This document shows, in pieces, positions 35,283 through 42,873 of a stretch of 64,000 bases of DNA. Source of the stretch: Gordonia zhenghanii (GTDB taxonomy: Bacteria > Actinomycetota > Actinomycetes > Mycobacteriales > Mycobacteriaceae); NCBI RefSeq assembly GCF_021738965.1, contig NZ_JAKKOQ010000015.1, positions 1 through 64,000 of the forward strand, in the 5' to 3' direction. Below the pieces are notes generated by a model. That model made no database searches and was not told where the DNA came from. It saw nothing but the letters and a program-made list of their open reading frames with translations. The translations under genes and the position numbers were made by a program. The stretch's first letter is position 1. Every line of letters begins with the position of its first letter.

Positions 35283-35875
35283 CGGTCGCTGTCCTTCGTT
35301 CGGTGCGGATGGGCGTGCGGGTCGGGGGTCTCGAAGGCCACTAGGTCCTCGGGAGTGTCGATGTCGATGCCTGCGTCGTCGGGATCGTCGACGGTCCTCA
35401 GCCGGAGCTCGTCCAGGAGTCGTCGCATCGATGCGCCCGCCGGGGCGGGCAGTGCGGCGACGGCACGGCGGAGGGCGGACGTCCGATATCGCCCGGCGAG
35501 CCACTGGACGTGTCCGCTGCGGTCGACGAGAACGACGCCGTCGTCGGGTCCGATCTCCTCGGCCGTCAGACGCGCGACGATCCGCTCGGCGCGCGGCAGG
35601 TCGCAGGCGAGCAGCCAGGTCTCGTTGACATCGCCGAGAGCGTCCAATGCGGCGGCGATCGCTGCGACGGGACCGCCGAACGGCGGATCCTCGCGGACCA
35701 CGTGGACGCCGGGCCGCTGGATGCTCGCCGGACCGACGGCGATGATCGGCGCGCATCCGTCGAGGGCGGCGTACACGTGATCGACGAGTGGCCGGCCGCC
35801 GACGTTCACGGCAGCCTTGTCGACGCCGCCGAGTCGGGAGCCGCGGCCGCCCGCGAGGACGATCGCCGCGGTCAT
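35279..35875 (-). CDS. mobA: Molybdenum cofactor guanylyltransferase
   Basis: MobA links GMP (or, in related proteins, CMP) to the molybdopterin phosphate, which the bis-MGD enzymes of the FdhF type need. The 198-residue protein starts with the NTP-transferase signature [21 protein letters not shown] and has [18 protein letters not shown] and [11 protein letters not shown]. The start at 35875 overlaps moaC by 4 bp; the frame open further upstream is a shadow of moaC. The gene order and the FdhF client downstream support guanylyl transfer. Confidence 0.9.
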   Translation of the reverse strand: MTAAIVLAGGRGSRLGGVDKAAVNVGGRPLVDHVYAALDGCAPIIAVGPASIQRPGVHVVREDPPFGGPVAAIAAALDALGDVNETWLLACDLPRAERIVARLTAEEIGPDDGVVLVDRSGHVQWLAGRYRTSALRRAVAALPAPAGASMRRLLDELRLRTVDDPDDAGIDIDTPEDLVAFETPDPHAHPHRTKDSDR

Positions 35876-36348
35876 CGCACCCAGTCTCCGCTCTTGCCCC
35901 CGGTCTTCCGGGTGAGCTGGATCTGCTCGACGGTGACGGACTTGTCCAGGCCCTTCACCATGTCGACCACCGACAATGCGGCCACCGACACTGCGGTGAG
36001 CGCTTCCATCTCCACGCCCGTCCGGTCCGCGGTCCGGACAGTCGCCTCGATCGCGACGCCGTCGTCGGTGATCTCGAGGTCGACGACGGCTCCGTGCACC
36101 CCGATCACGTGGGCCAAGGGCAGGAGTTCGGGGGTGCGTTTGGCGGCGGCGATGCCCGCGATGCGTGCGACGGCGAGGACATCGCCCTTGGGCGCGGTCC
36201 CGTCGCGCAGCGCGGCGACGATCTCCGAGTTGCACCGGACGAAACCGGTCGCCGTCGCGCTGCGCACCGTCGGCTTCTTCTCCGTGACGTCGACCATGCG
36301 GGCCGCGCCCGCGCTGTCGAGATGAGTGAACGGTTGATCTGTACTCAT
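35872..36348 (-). CDS. moaC: Cyclic pyranopterin monophosphate synthase
   Basis: MoaC converts the MoaA product to cyclic pyranopterin monophosphate. The 158-residue protein shows [39 protein letters not shown] and the signature [20 protein letters not shown], followed by [26 protein letters not shown] with a catalytic lysine. The start at 36348 gives the usual length and overlaps moeA by 4 bp. The longer open frame to 37074 lies inside moeA. Confidence 0.95.
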   Translation of the reverse strand: MSTDQPFTHLDSAGAARMVDVTEKKPTVRSATATGFVRCNSEIVAALRDGTAPKGDVLAVARIAGIAAAKRTPELLPLAHVIGVHGAVVDLEITDDGVAIEATVRTADRTGVEMEALTAVSVAALSVVDMVKGLDKSVTVEQIQLTRKTGGKSGDWVR

Positions 36349-37547
36349 GACAGCACCATCACTTCGACGGCGTCGCCTTCGCTGACGTGGTCGACTTCGG
36401 CTGGGACGACGGCGAGCGCGTGTGCGAGGGCCAGAGAGGTCACCAGGTGCGACCCGCTGCCGCCGGAGGTCGCGGGGCGGACGGTGTCGTCGTCGATCAC
36501 GGCGGGCAAAAACTGTGCGCGGCCGGCGGGGCACCGCCATCCGGTCGCCGCGGTCCGGATCACGCGTGGCCGGTCGATGTCGGTGCGACCGGCCATCGCG
36601 AGCAGCGCGGGCCGAACGAACGCCTCGAACCCGGCGGCGACGCCGACCGGATTGCCGGGCAGACCGAAGACGAGACGACCGGATGCGTCGGTTCCGAAGC
36701 CTTGCGGCTTGCCCGGCTGCATCGCGACCGGTCCGAACGTGACGGTCCCGGTGCCGTCGAGGACGGCTTTGACGACGTCGAATGCGCCGACGCTCGCCCC
36801 GCCGGACAGGACGATCACGTCGGCGTCCACGTCGGCGAGCAGCGCCCTCAGTGCAGCCTCGTCGTCGGCGACGGTCGCGACGGTCACGACGTCGGCGCCT
36901 GCGGCGCGAACCGCTGCAGCGAGAAGGACCGAGTTCGACTCGGGGATCTGCCCGCGGGCGGGTTCGCCTGCGGGGTCGATGAGTTCGGATCCGGTCGAGA
37001 TCACAGCGACTCGTGGCGCCCGGTGCACCGACACCCGAGTGTGTCCGGCGGACGCGATAGAGGACAGCTGCCACGGTCCGAGGATCTGACCCGCGGTCAC
37101 TGCGACGACGCCAGCGGCGGAGTCCTCGCCTGCTCGACGGACGTGGGCGCCCGACGTCGGCTCTCTCGTGATCGTGATGGCGGCAGGAACCTCGGCGGTG
37201 ATCACGGTGCCGAGATCGGTGTGTTCGAGGGGAACCACGGTGTCCGCGTCGGACGGAACCGGCGCGCCCGTCATGATGCGGGCGGCTTCGCCGACACCGA
37301 TCGAGGGATCGAGTCCGGACCCGGCGGGCACGTCGGCGACCACGCGCAGGACTGCACCCTGCGCCGCGTCGGCGGCGCGCACTGCGTATCCGTCCATGCC
37401 CGAATTGTCGAACAGTGGGGTCGGCCAGCGGGAGGCGACGTCGGCGGCGAGGACGCGTCCTTCAGCGTCGGCGAGAGACATCGTCACGACCGGAGTCGGC
37501 GTCGTCTCCGCGAGTACTCGGGCGCGGTGTTCGGCGACCGTGATCAC
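36345..37547 (-). CDS. moeA: Molybdopterin molybdenumtransferase
   Basis: MoeA inserts molybdate into adenylylated molybdopterin. The 400-residue protein shows [60 protein letters not shown] and [20 protein letters not shown], then the C-terminal beta-barrel domain ending [10 protein letters not shown] place the start at GTG 37547, because AAAGGAG lies 7 bp upstream and GTGA overlaps the moeZ stop; an ATG 7 codons upstream has no such support. The gene works with mog and the modABC importer. Confidence 0.94.
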   Translation of the reverse strand: MITVAEHRARVLAETTPTPVVTMSLADAEGRVLAADVASRWPTPLFDNSGMDGYAVRAADAAQGAVLRVVADVPAGSGLDPSIGVGEAARIMTGAPVPSDADTVVPLEHTDLGTVITAEVPAAITITREPTSGAHVRRAGEDSAAGVVAVTAGQILGPWQLSSIASAGHTRVSVHRAPRVAVISTGSELIDPAGEPARGQIPESNSVLLAAAVRAAGADVVTVATVADDEAALRALLADVDADVIVLSGGASVGAFDVVKAVLDGTGTVTFGPVAMQPGKPQGFGTDASGRLVFGLPGNPVGVAAGFEAFVRPALLAMAGRTDIDRPRVIRTAATGWRCPAGRAQFLPAVIDDDTVRPATSGGSGSHLVTSLALAHALAVVPAEVDHVSEGDAVEVMVLS

Positions 37548-38617
37548 AAAGTGCTCCTTTCCGCCCATGCGGCGTAACCGCCGAGCAGGACGCGTACGTC
37601 GGTGTCGGGGTGTTGTGCGGCGAGCGCATGTGCTGCGGCACGGGAACGCGGGCCGAGTTGGCAGTACACGACCGTGACCTCGCCGACTGGGACCGACGCG
37701 GCGTCGGCGAGTACCTCGTCGAGGGGCACGTGCTGAGCGCCGGGCAGTGATCCTCTCGCGACCTCGTCGGTATTGCGGACATCAAGAAGTGTTGCACGCG
37801 TGATCGTCTCGGAATCGTCGACGCGGACGCGTCCGATCTGGGCACCTGCCGCTGCCGGGCCGATCGGAACCTCGTCGATGCGGGCGCCGAGAGCATCCAG
37901 GACGAGCATCCGGTTCAGGAGGGGCTCGCCCACCCCGCAGATCAGTTTGACGGCCTCGGTGACGAGGATGCCGCCGAGCTGACCGCACAGTGCGCCGAGA
38001 ACGCCTGCCTCGGCGCAGTTCGGCACTTCGCCGGCGGGCGGCGGGGCCGGAAACACGTCACGCAGGGTGATCGGAGCGCCCGCCGGAGGCGCCGACCAGA
38101 AGACTGTCGCTTGGGCGTCGAATCGAAGAACCGAACCCCAGACGAGGGGGAGGCCGACCTCGGCGCACGCGTCGGCGACGGCGTAGCGGGTGTCGAAACT
38201 GTCGCTGCCGTCGATCACCAGGTCGTACGGTGCGAACAGTTCTGCGGCGTTGTCTGCGGTCAGGCGCAGACGGTGCTCGATCACCTGTGTTCGCGGTGAC
38301 AGGGTGCGAACGCGTTCGGCGGCGACGGTGGCCTTCGGTCGGCCGACGTCGTCGACACCGAAGACGATCTGACGTTGCAGGTTGGACGTGTCGACGTCGT
38401 CGTCGTCGACGATGCCGACGACACCGACGCCGGCGGAGGCCAGGTACAGCAGGACTGGTGAGCCGAGACCTCCCGCGCCGATCACGCACACCTTCGCGTT
38501 CGCCAGCCTGCGTTGGCCCGCATCGCCGATCTCGGGAAGACGGATCTGTCGTGCCGCCCGCAGTCGTTCGTCGTCGGGGATCGACGGCGCGGGTTCCACC
38601 AGGGGAGGGATGGGCAT
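37544..38617 (-). CDS. moeZ: MoaD-adenylating enzyme with rhodanese domain (MoeZ)
   Basis: The 357-residue protein adenylates MoaD and loads it with sulfur. The E1-like domain has KVCVIGAGGLGSPVLLYLAS, NLQRQIVFGVDDVGRPKA and the cysteine region PNCAEAGVLGALCGQLGG. The C-terminal rhodanese domain has LLDVRNTDEVARGSLPGAQH and the active loop VVYCQLGPRSRAA, whose Cys carries the persulfide. The two CxxC pairs that bind zinc in E. coli MoeB are absent, which as I recall is normal for actinobacterial MoeZ. It is the first gene of the six-gene minus-strand operon moeZ-moeA-moaC-mobA-DUF6457-moaD. Confidence 0.92.
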   Translation of the reverse strand: MPIPPLVEPAPSIPDDERLRAARQIRLPEIGDAGQRRLANAKVCVIGAGGLGSPVLLYLASAGVGVVGIVDDDDVDTSNLQRQIVFGVDDVGRPKATVAAERVRTLSPRTQVIEHRLRLTADNAAELFAPYDLVIDGSDSFDTRYAVADACAEVGLPLVWGSVLRFDAQATVFWSAPPAGAPITLRDVFPAPPPAGEVPNCAEAGVLGALCGQLGGILVTEAVKLICGVGEPLLNRMLVLDALGARIDEVPIGPAAAGAQIGRVRVDDSETITRATLLDVRNTDEVARGSLPGAQHVPLDEVLADAASVPVGEVTVVYCQLGPRSRAAAHALAAQHPDTDVRVLLGGYAAWAERSTL

Positions 38618-38774
38618 GAGTCCAGGCTATCCCGGTCTCGGAGTGCGTGGTCCGGTGATTCGCCCTGGGCCGATTCCGGTGGCGGAGGACAGGTGGGAAC
38701 GGTGGAACTCACTACGATTGTCAAAGAAGTCCGGATGATTCCGGTTCCGCAGATGCGGTGATAATCTCCTCGTT

Positions 38775-39182
38775 GTGACTGAATTGCGGATCAGCCGTGC
38801 TGCGCAGCTTCTCGGCGTCAGTGACGACACGCTGCGGCGCTGGATCGACGCGGGCAAGCTCGACTCGTATCCCGACGCTGCCGGGCGCGCTGTCGTGGAC
38901 GGCGCGGCTCTGGCTCGCTTCCTGTCTGACGAGGCGACCGAACACGACGATCCTGTCGATCGCGCGTCGAGTGCACGCAATCGATTCGTCGGCATCGTGA
39001 CGGGTGTCCTGAGCGACCCGGTGATGTCGCAGGTCGAGATGCAGTGCGGACCGCATCGCGTCGTCTCGCTGATGTCGACGGAGGCGGTTCGCGAGCTCGG
39101 CCTCGAAATCGGATCGCTCGCCACCGCAAGCGTCAAGGCCACGACGGTGATCGTGGAGACACCGTCCGACACGGAAGGCTGA
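38775..39182 (+). CDS. HTH plus Mop (molybdate-binding) domain protein
   Basis: The 135-residue protein joins a MerR/excisionase-like HTH (ELRISRAAQLLGVSDDTLRRWIDAGKL shown in part as RISRAAQLLGVSDDTLRR) to a single Mop/TOBE domain (RNRFVGIVTGVLSDPVMSQV, then VSLMSTEAVRELGLEIGS and ATASVKATTVIVETP). Mop domains bind molybdate, so this is probably a molybdate-responsive regulator or storage protein for modABC, which follows 1 bp later. The GTG start is 10 bp after a TGATAAT -10-like element (38759-38765), so the transcript has a very short leader. The divergent gap 38618-38774 contains CCGCAGATGCGG, a possible operator. Confidence 0.88.
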   Translation: MTELRISRAAQLLGVSDDTLRRWIDAGKLDSYPDAAGRAVVDGAALARFLSDEATEHDDPVDRASSARNRFVGIVTGVLSDPVMSQVEMQCGPHRVVSLMSTEAVRELGLEIGSLATASVKATTVIVETPSDTEG

Positions 39183-39183
39183 G

Positions 39184-39960
39184 ATGACGAGCCGGAAGCG
39201 AAGCACCGCGCCACTGTTCGCTGTGCTGATGGCGGTGGCCGCGCTCGTGCTCACCGCGTGCGGCGGATCGAACGACGACGATGCGTCGGGGAAGATCACG
39301 ATCTTCGCCGCCGCGTCGCTGCAAGGGTCGTTCGACGATCTCGCGAAGGCGTTCACCGACGCGGAGCCCGACTACCAGGTGGCGCCGATCGTCTACGACG
39401 GATCGCAGGCGCTCGCCAAGCAGATCGTCGAAGGCGCCGACGTCGACGTCATCGCATTCGCGAACGAGTCGAGCCTGAGTCCGGTCACCGAGGCAGGCTT
39501 GAGCGGGACGGGCGACGTCTTTGCGACCAACACTCTTCAGATCGCCGTGCCACCGGGCAACCCGAAGCGCATCAGGACACTCGGCGACCTCGCGAGATCC
39601 GACGTCACCACGGTGCTGTGCGCTCCGGAGGTGCCGTGCGGATCGGCGTCGCAGAAACTGTTGGCGGCGGTGGATGTGAGCGTCACGCCGGTCAGCCAGG
39701 AGACCAACGTGACGAGCGTGGTCACCCGTGTCGCGAACGGTGAGGCCGATGCCGGTCTGGTGTATGCGACCGACGTCGCGGCTTCCGACGGCAGACTCGA
39801 GGGGATCACTCCGCCGAATGCCGGGGACGCAGTCAACCGGTACCCGATCGCCGTCCCCGAGGATGCGCCGTCGCCCGAGGCCGCGGAGGCGTTCCGGGAT
39901 TTCGTTCTCTCTGCAGCTGGTCAGAAGATTCTGCGGCAGTACGGATTCGGCCCAGCGTGA
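39184..39960 (+). CDS. modA: Molybdate ABC transporter, substrate-binding lipoprotein
   Basis: ModA captures molybdate outside the membrane. The 258-residue protein has a lipoprotein signal (AVAALVLTACGGS, lipid Cys26) and the ModA fold with ITIFAAASLQGSFDDLAKAF, PIVYDGSQALAKQIVEGADV, FATNTLQIAVPPGNPKRI, CAPEVPCG and GLVYATDVAASDG, ending with FRDFVLSAAGQKILRQYGF. It lies 1 bp after the Mop-HTH gene and overlaps modB by 4 bp. Confidence 0.95.
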   Translation: MTSRKRSTAPLFAVLMAVAALVLTACGGSNDDDASGKITIFAAASLQGSFDDLAKAFTDAEPDYQVAPIVYDGSQALAKQIVEGADVDVIAFANESSLSPVTEAGLSGTGDVFATNTLQIAVPPGNPKRIRTLGDLARSDVTTVLCAPEVPCGSASQKLLAAVDVSVTPVSQETNVTSVVTRVANGEADAGLVYATDVAASDGRLEGITPPNAGDAVNRYPIAVPEDAPSPEAAEAFRDFVLSAAGQKILRQYGFGPA

Positions 39961-40745
39961 GCCTGCCGCGGTTCCTTTACCTTCCTGCAGCCGTCGGCTT
40001 CGCGCTGCTGCTGCTGCCGATCGTCGGGCTGATCTCCCGCGTCCGGTGGAACACTCTCGGCGACGACCTCTTCTCCTCGGCCTCGATGACCGCGCTCGGA
40101 CTGTCGGTGTCGACCGCAGCGTGCGCGACGCTCGTGTGCATGATCGTCGGACTCCCGATGGCCTTGCTCGTCGGACGCGCCGGTCGCCGGATGGCCGCGG
40201 TGATGCGGACTCTGGTGCTCATCCCGCTCGTTCTTCCGCCGATGGTCGGCGGCCTTGCCCTGCTGTCGCTGCTCGGACGCTCGGGACTGATCGGCGAGCC
40301 GATCTTCGCGTGGAGTGGATTCAGCCTGCCGTACACGACGGGAGCCGTCGTCGTCGCCCAGGCCTTCGTCGCGTTGCCCTTCTTCGTCATCACCGTCGAA
40401 GGCGCCCTCCGAACGTCGGGGGTCTCGCACGAGCAGATCGCGTCGACTCTCGGCGCCGGCCGGTGGCGAGTCCTGACCCGGATCACTCTGCCGCTCGTGA
40501 TGCCGGGCCTCGTGGCGGGCACGGTCCTCGCCTTCGCTCGCGCGCTGGGGGAGTTCGGTGCGACGGCGTTGTTCGCGGGCAACGCGCCAGGGGTCACGCG
40601 AACCATGCCGCTGGCCATCTACACCGCGTTCAACGGCGTCGGCGTCACACAGGACTCCGCGGTAGCGCTGTCGCTTCTGCTGTTGGTCAGCGCAGCCGTC
40701 ATCGTGTGCGGTCTGCGATCGTGGCGTGAGGACGCGGTCCGATGA
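39957..40745 (+). CDS. modB: Molybdate ABC transporter, permease
   Basis: The 262-residue permease has about five or six membrane helices and the EAA-like loop typical of molybdate/sulfate permeases (SHEQIASTLGAGRWRVLTRI TLP). FARALGEFGATALFAGNAPG follows and is characteristic of ModB/CysT. The GTG start overlaps the modA stop by 4 bp, and modC overlaps the modB stop by 4 bp. Confidence 0.94.
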   Translation: MSLPRFLYLPAAVGFALLLLPIVGLISRVRWNTLGDDLFSSASMTALGLSVSTAACATLVCMIVGLPMALLVGRAGRRMAAVMRTLVLIPLVLPPMVGGLALLSLLGRSGLIGEPIFAWSGFSLPYTTGAVVVAQAFVALPFFVITVEGALRTSGVSHEQIASTLGAGRWRVLTRITLPLVMPGLVAGTVLAFARALGEFGATALFAGNAPGVTRTMPLAIYTAFNGVGVTQDSAVALSLLLLVSAAVIVCGLRSWREDAVR

Positions 40746-41932
40746 CACAGACGCAGCAGGCGAGGCTGGCAAGGAGGGGTGAGATCAGGAGCGACCCGAC
40801 TCGGATTCACAGAGGTGGCAGGCTGAGCGCCGACGTCACCGTTGCCCGTGCGGAGTTCGATGTCACGGCGCGGTTCGACGTCGACGCAGGCGGTTGTGTC
40901 GCGCTTCTGGGACCCAATGGATCGGGAAAGTCGACGGTTCTGGCCGCACTCGCCGGACTGGTGCGGCTGCGGGCGGGGACGGTGGCCGTCGACGGCGAGA
41001 CGATTGACGAGACGGGCGGTGTCCGACTGCCGCCGGAAGCGAGGCGGATCGCGCTACTGGACCAACGTGCTCGACTGTTCCCGCATCTGACGATCGAACG
41101 GAACATCGCGTTCGGTCCGCGCGCTCGCGGCCTCGATCGCGGTCGCGTCCGCGCGAGCGTCGCCGACTGGCTCGATCGGATCGGGCTCACCGACCGCGCA
41201 CAGGCCAAACCGCACGAACTGTCCGGCGGCCAGCAGCAACGCGTGGCGATCGCCCGCGCATTCGCATCGCAGCCGCGCGTTCTGCTGCTCGACGAACCGT
41301 TCGCCGCTCTCGACGCGGAGAGCGCACCCATCGTCCGGCGGATCCTGTCCGACGAACTCGCCTGCACGGGGACCACTTCAGTCTTGGTGACACACGAGAT
41401 GTCCGATGCGTGGCAGTGGGCTGACACGTGTCTGGTGATGAATCGTGGGACCGTCGTCGAGACCGGCACGCCGTCGGATCTCGCGGTGCGTCCCCGAGGC
41501 ACGTTCACGGCTGCGCTCGCCGGTTTCGACGTCGTCCGCGGGCGGTGGCGCGCGGGAGGACTCGGCAAAACGGGGGGACTGGAGGTCGAGAACGCGCTGT
41601 TATCCGGTGTATCGGACGGGGACCTGCACGGCGGGAACCTGCACGGTGGGGACCTGCATGACGGGGATCGGGCGATCGGCATCGTCGCACCGCGCGACGT
41701 CGTTCTCGAAGCGGCGTCCGCCGACCACGGGCTCGACGGCGGGGCCGATGTCCTGACGTCGGTCTCGGTGCAGGCAGGCGTGGTGCGCGTCGGGATCGGC
41801 TCGGGGCTGCACGCCGAACTGCCGATCGACGAAGCGCTTCGGGTCGGCGACGGCTCGTTGCCCCGTACCGGCGACCGCTACCGCCTGACTCCACGGCGGA
41901 TGCGCGTGGTGGGAGCCGGCGACAGGTTCTGA
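40742..41932 (+). CDS. modC: Molybdate ABC transporter, ATP-binding protein
   Basis: The 396-residue protein energises molybdate uptake. Its ATPase has Walker A LLGPNGSGKSTVLAAL, the signature ELSGGQQQRVAIARAFASQP and Walker B VLLLDEPFAALDAES with LVTHEMSDAW. The C-terminal region from about residue 310 is a Mop/TOBE-type domain (IGIVAPRDVVLEA to RYRLTPRRMRVVG) that can sense molybdate. Between them lies a linker carrying three near-identical pentapeptides GDLHG-GNLHG-GDLHD (residues 293-307), encoded by a 15-bp tandem repeat. The first 30 residues also extend beyond the usual start; the ATG at 40742 is kept because it overlaps modB. Confidence 0.92.
   Translation: MTQTQQARLARRGEIRSDPTRIHRGGRLSADVTVARAEFDVTARFDVDAGGCVALLGPNGSGKSTVLAALAGLVRLRAGTVAVDGETIDETGGVRLPPEARRIALLDQRARLFPHLTIERNIAFGPRARGLDRGRVRASVADWLDRIGLTDRAQAKPHELSGGQQQRVAIARAFASQPRVLLLDEPFAALDAESAPIVRRILSDELACTGTTSVLVTHEMSDAWQWADTCLVMNRGTVVETGTPSDLAVRPRGTFTAALAGFDVVRGRWRAGGLGKTGGLEVENALLSGVSDGDLHGGNLHGGDLHDGDRAIGIVAPRDVVLEAASADHGLDGGADVLTSVSVQAGVVRVGIGSGLHAELPIDEALRVGDGSLPRTGDRYRLTPRRMRVVGAGDRF
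41618..41662 (+). repeat. 15-bp tandem repeat inside modC
   Basis: Three in-frame 15-bp units start at 41618, 41633 and 41648. They share GGGRACCTGCAYG and encode GDLHG, GNLHG and GDLHD in the linker before the molybdate-binding domain. Copy-number changes would keep the frame. Confidence 0.85.
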
Positions 41933-42005
41933 CGGTCGACAGGCAGGCAGCCGATCGCCTGTCATCTGAGGCGTCAGGTGATGTGGCACAGGCTAGGCTG
42001 GCGGT

Positions 42006-42872
42006 GTGGGACGGATTACTGCGCGTTGGCCGATAACCAAGGTCTCGGTCGCTGAGAGCAGCGCTGCCCGTGTCGACGTTCTCGCGGTGGAAGAGCCGCT
42101 GGAGATCCGCGTCGCCGGACAGCCGCTGGTCGTCACCATGCGCACTCCGAGGCACGATGTCGAGCTCGCCGCAGGTTTCCTCGTCTCCGAGGGGATCATC
42201 GCGAACAGCGAACAGTTCCGCGGCGCGATCCACTGCGGCGGGCCGGGCGGCGGAGGCGGCGAGAACACCTACAACGTCCTCGACGTGTCCCTCACACCCG
42301 GCGTGCGACTTCCGGGACGCGAGCACGCGCGGTCGTTCTATGCGACGAGTTCGTGCGGGGTGTGCGGCAAGGCGAGCATCGACGCCGTGCACACCGTGTC
42401 GTCGTACGCGTTGACCGGCGACAGCACGATCGTGGACGCGGCGCAGGTCGCGGAGCTCCCCGAGAAACTACGGGCCGCGCAAGCGGTCTTCGACAAGACT
42501 GGCGGCCTGCACGCCGCCGGACTGTTCGACGCGCAGACCGGCGAACTGCTCGTTCTGCGCGAGGACGTCGGACGCCACAACGCCGTCGACAAAGTCATCG
42601 GTTGGGCCCTGCTCGAGGACCGGGTCCCGCTGCGCGGCACCGTGCTCCAGGTATCCGGTCGGGCGAGTTTCGAGCTCGTCCAGAAGGCCGTCATGGCGGG
42701 GATTCCGGTGCTCACCGCGGTGTCGGCCCCGTCGTCGCTCGCCGTGCAACTCGCCCGCGACTCGGGACTGACCTTGGTCGGGTTCCTGCGTGGGCAGACC
42801 ATGAACGTCTACACGCATCCGCACCGCATCGACAATCCGCTGGAACCGCTAGAGGAACGTGTGAGGGCCTGA
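42006..42872 (+). CDS. fdhD: Formate dehydrogenase accessory sulfurtransferase
   Basis: FdhD passes sulfur from a cysteine desulfurase to the molybdenum cofactor of formate dehydrogenase-type enzymes. The 288-residue protein shows EEPLEIRVAGQPLVVTMRTP, ELAAGFLVSEGII, the essential CGVCGKASID (Cys117 and Cys120), TGGLHAAGLFDAQTGELLVL, REDVGRHNAVDKVIGWAL and RGQTMNVYTHPHRI. A GTG start at 42006 matches the family. Its client is encoded 1 bp downstream, the same order as fdhD-fdhF in mycobacteria. Confidence 0.96.
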   Translation: MGRITARWPITKVSVAESSAARVDVLAVEEPLEIRVAGQPLVVTMRTPRHDVELAAGFLVSEGIIANSEQFRGAIHCGGPGGGGGENTYNVLDVSLTPGVRLPGREHARSFYATSSCGVCGKASIDAVHTVSSYALTGDSTIVDAAQVAELPEKLRAAQAVFDKTGGLHAAGLFDAQTGELLVLREDVGRHNAVDKVIGWALLEDRVPLRGTVLQVSGRASFELVQKAVMAGIPVLTAVSAPSSLAVQLARDSGLTLVGFLRGQTMNVYTHPHRIDNPLEPLEERVRA

Positions 42873-42873
42873 C

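Noticed and set aside
37544-38617. Loss of the zinc-binding CxxC pairs in MoeZ as a defect
   Set aside because: Mycobacterial MoeZ, as I recall it, also lacks these cysteines, so this looks normal for the clade.
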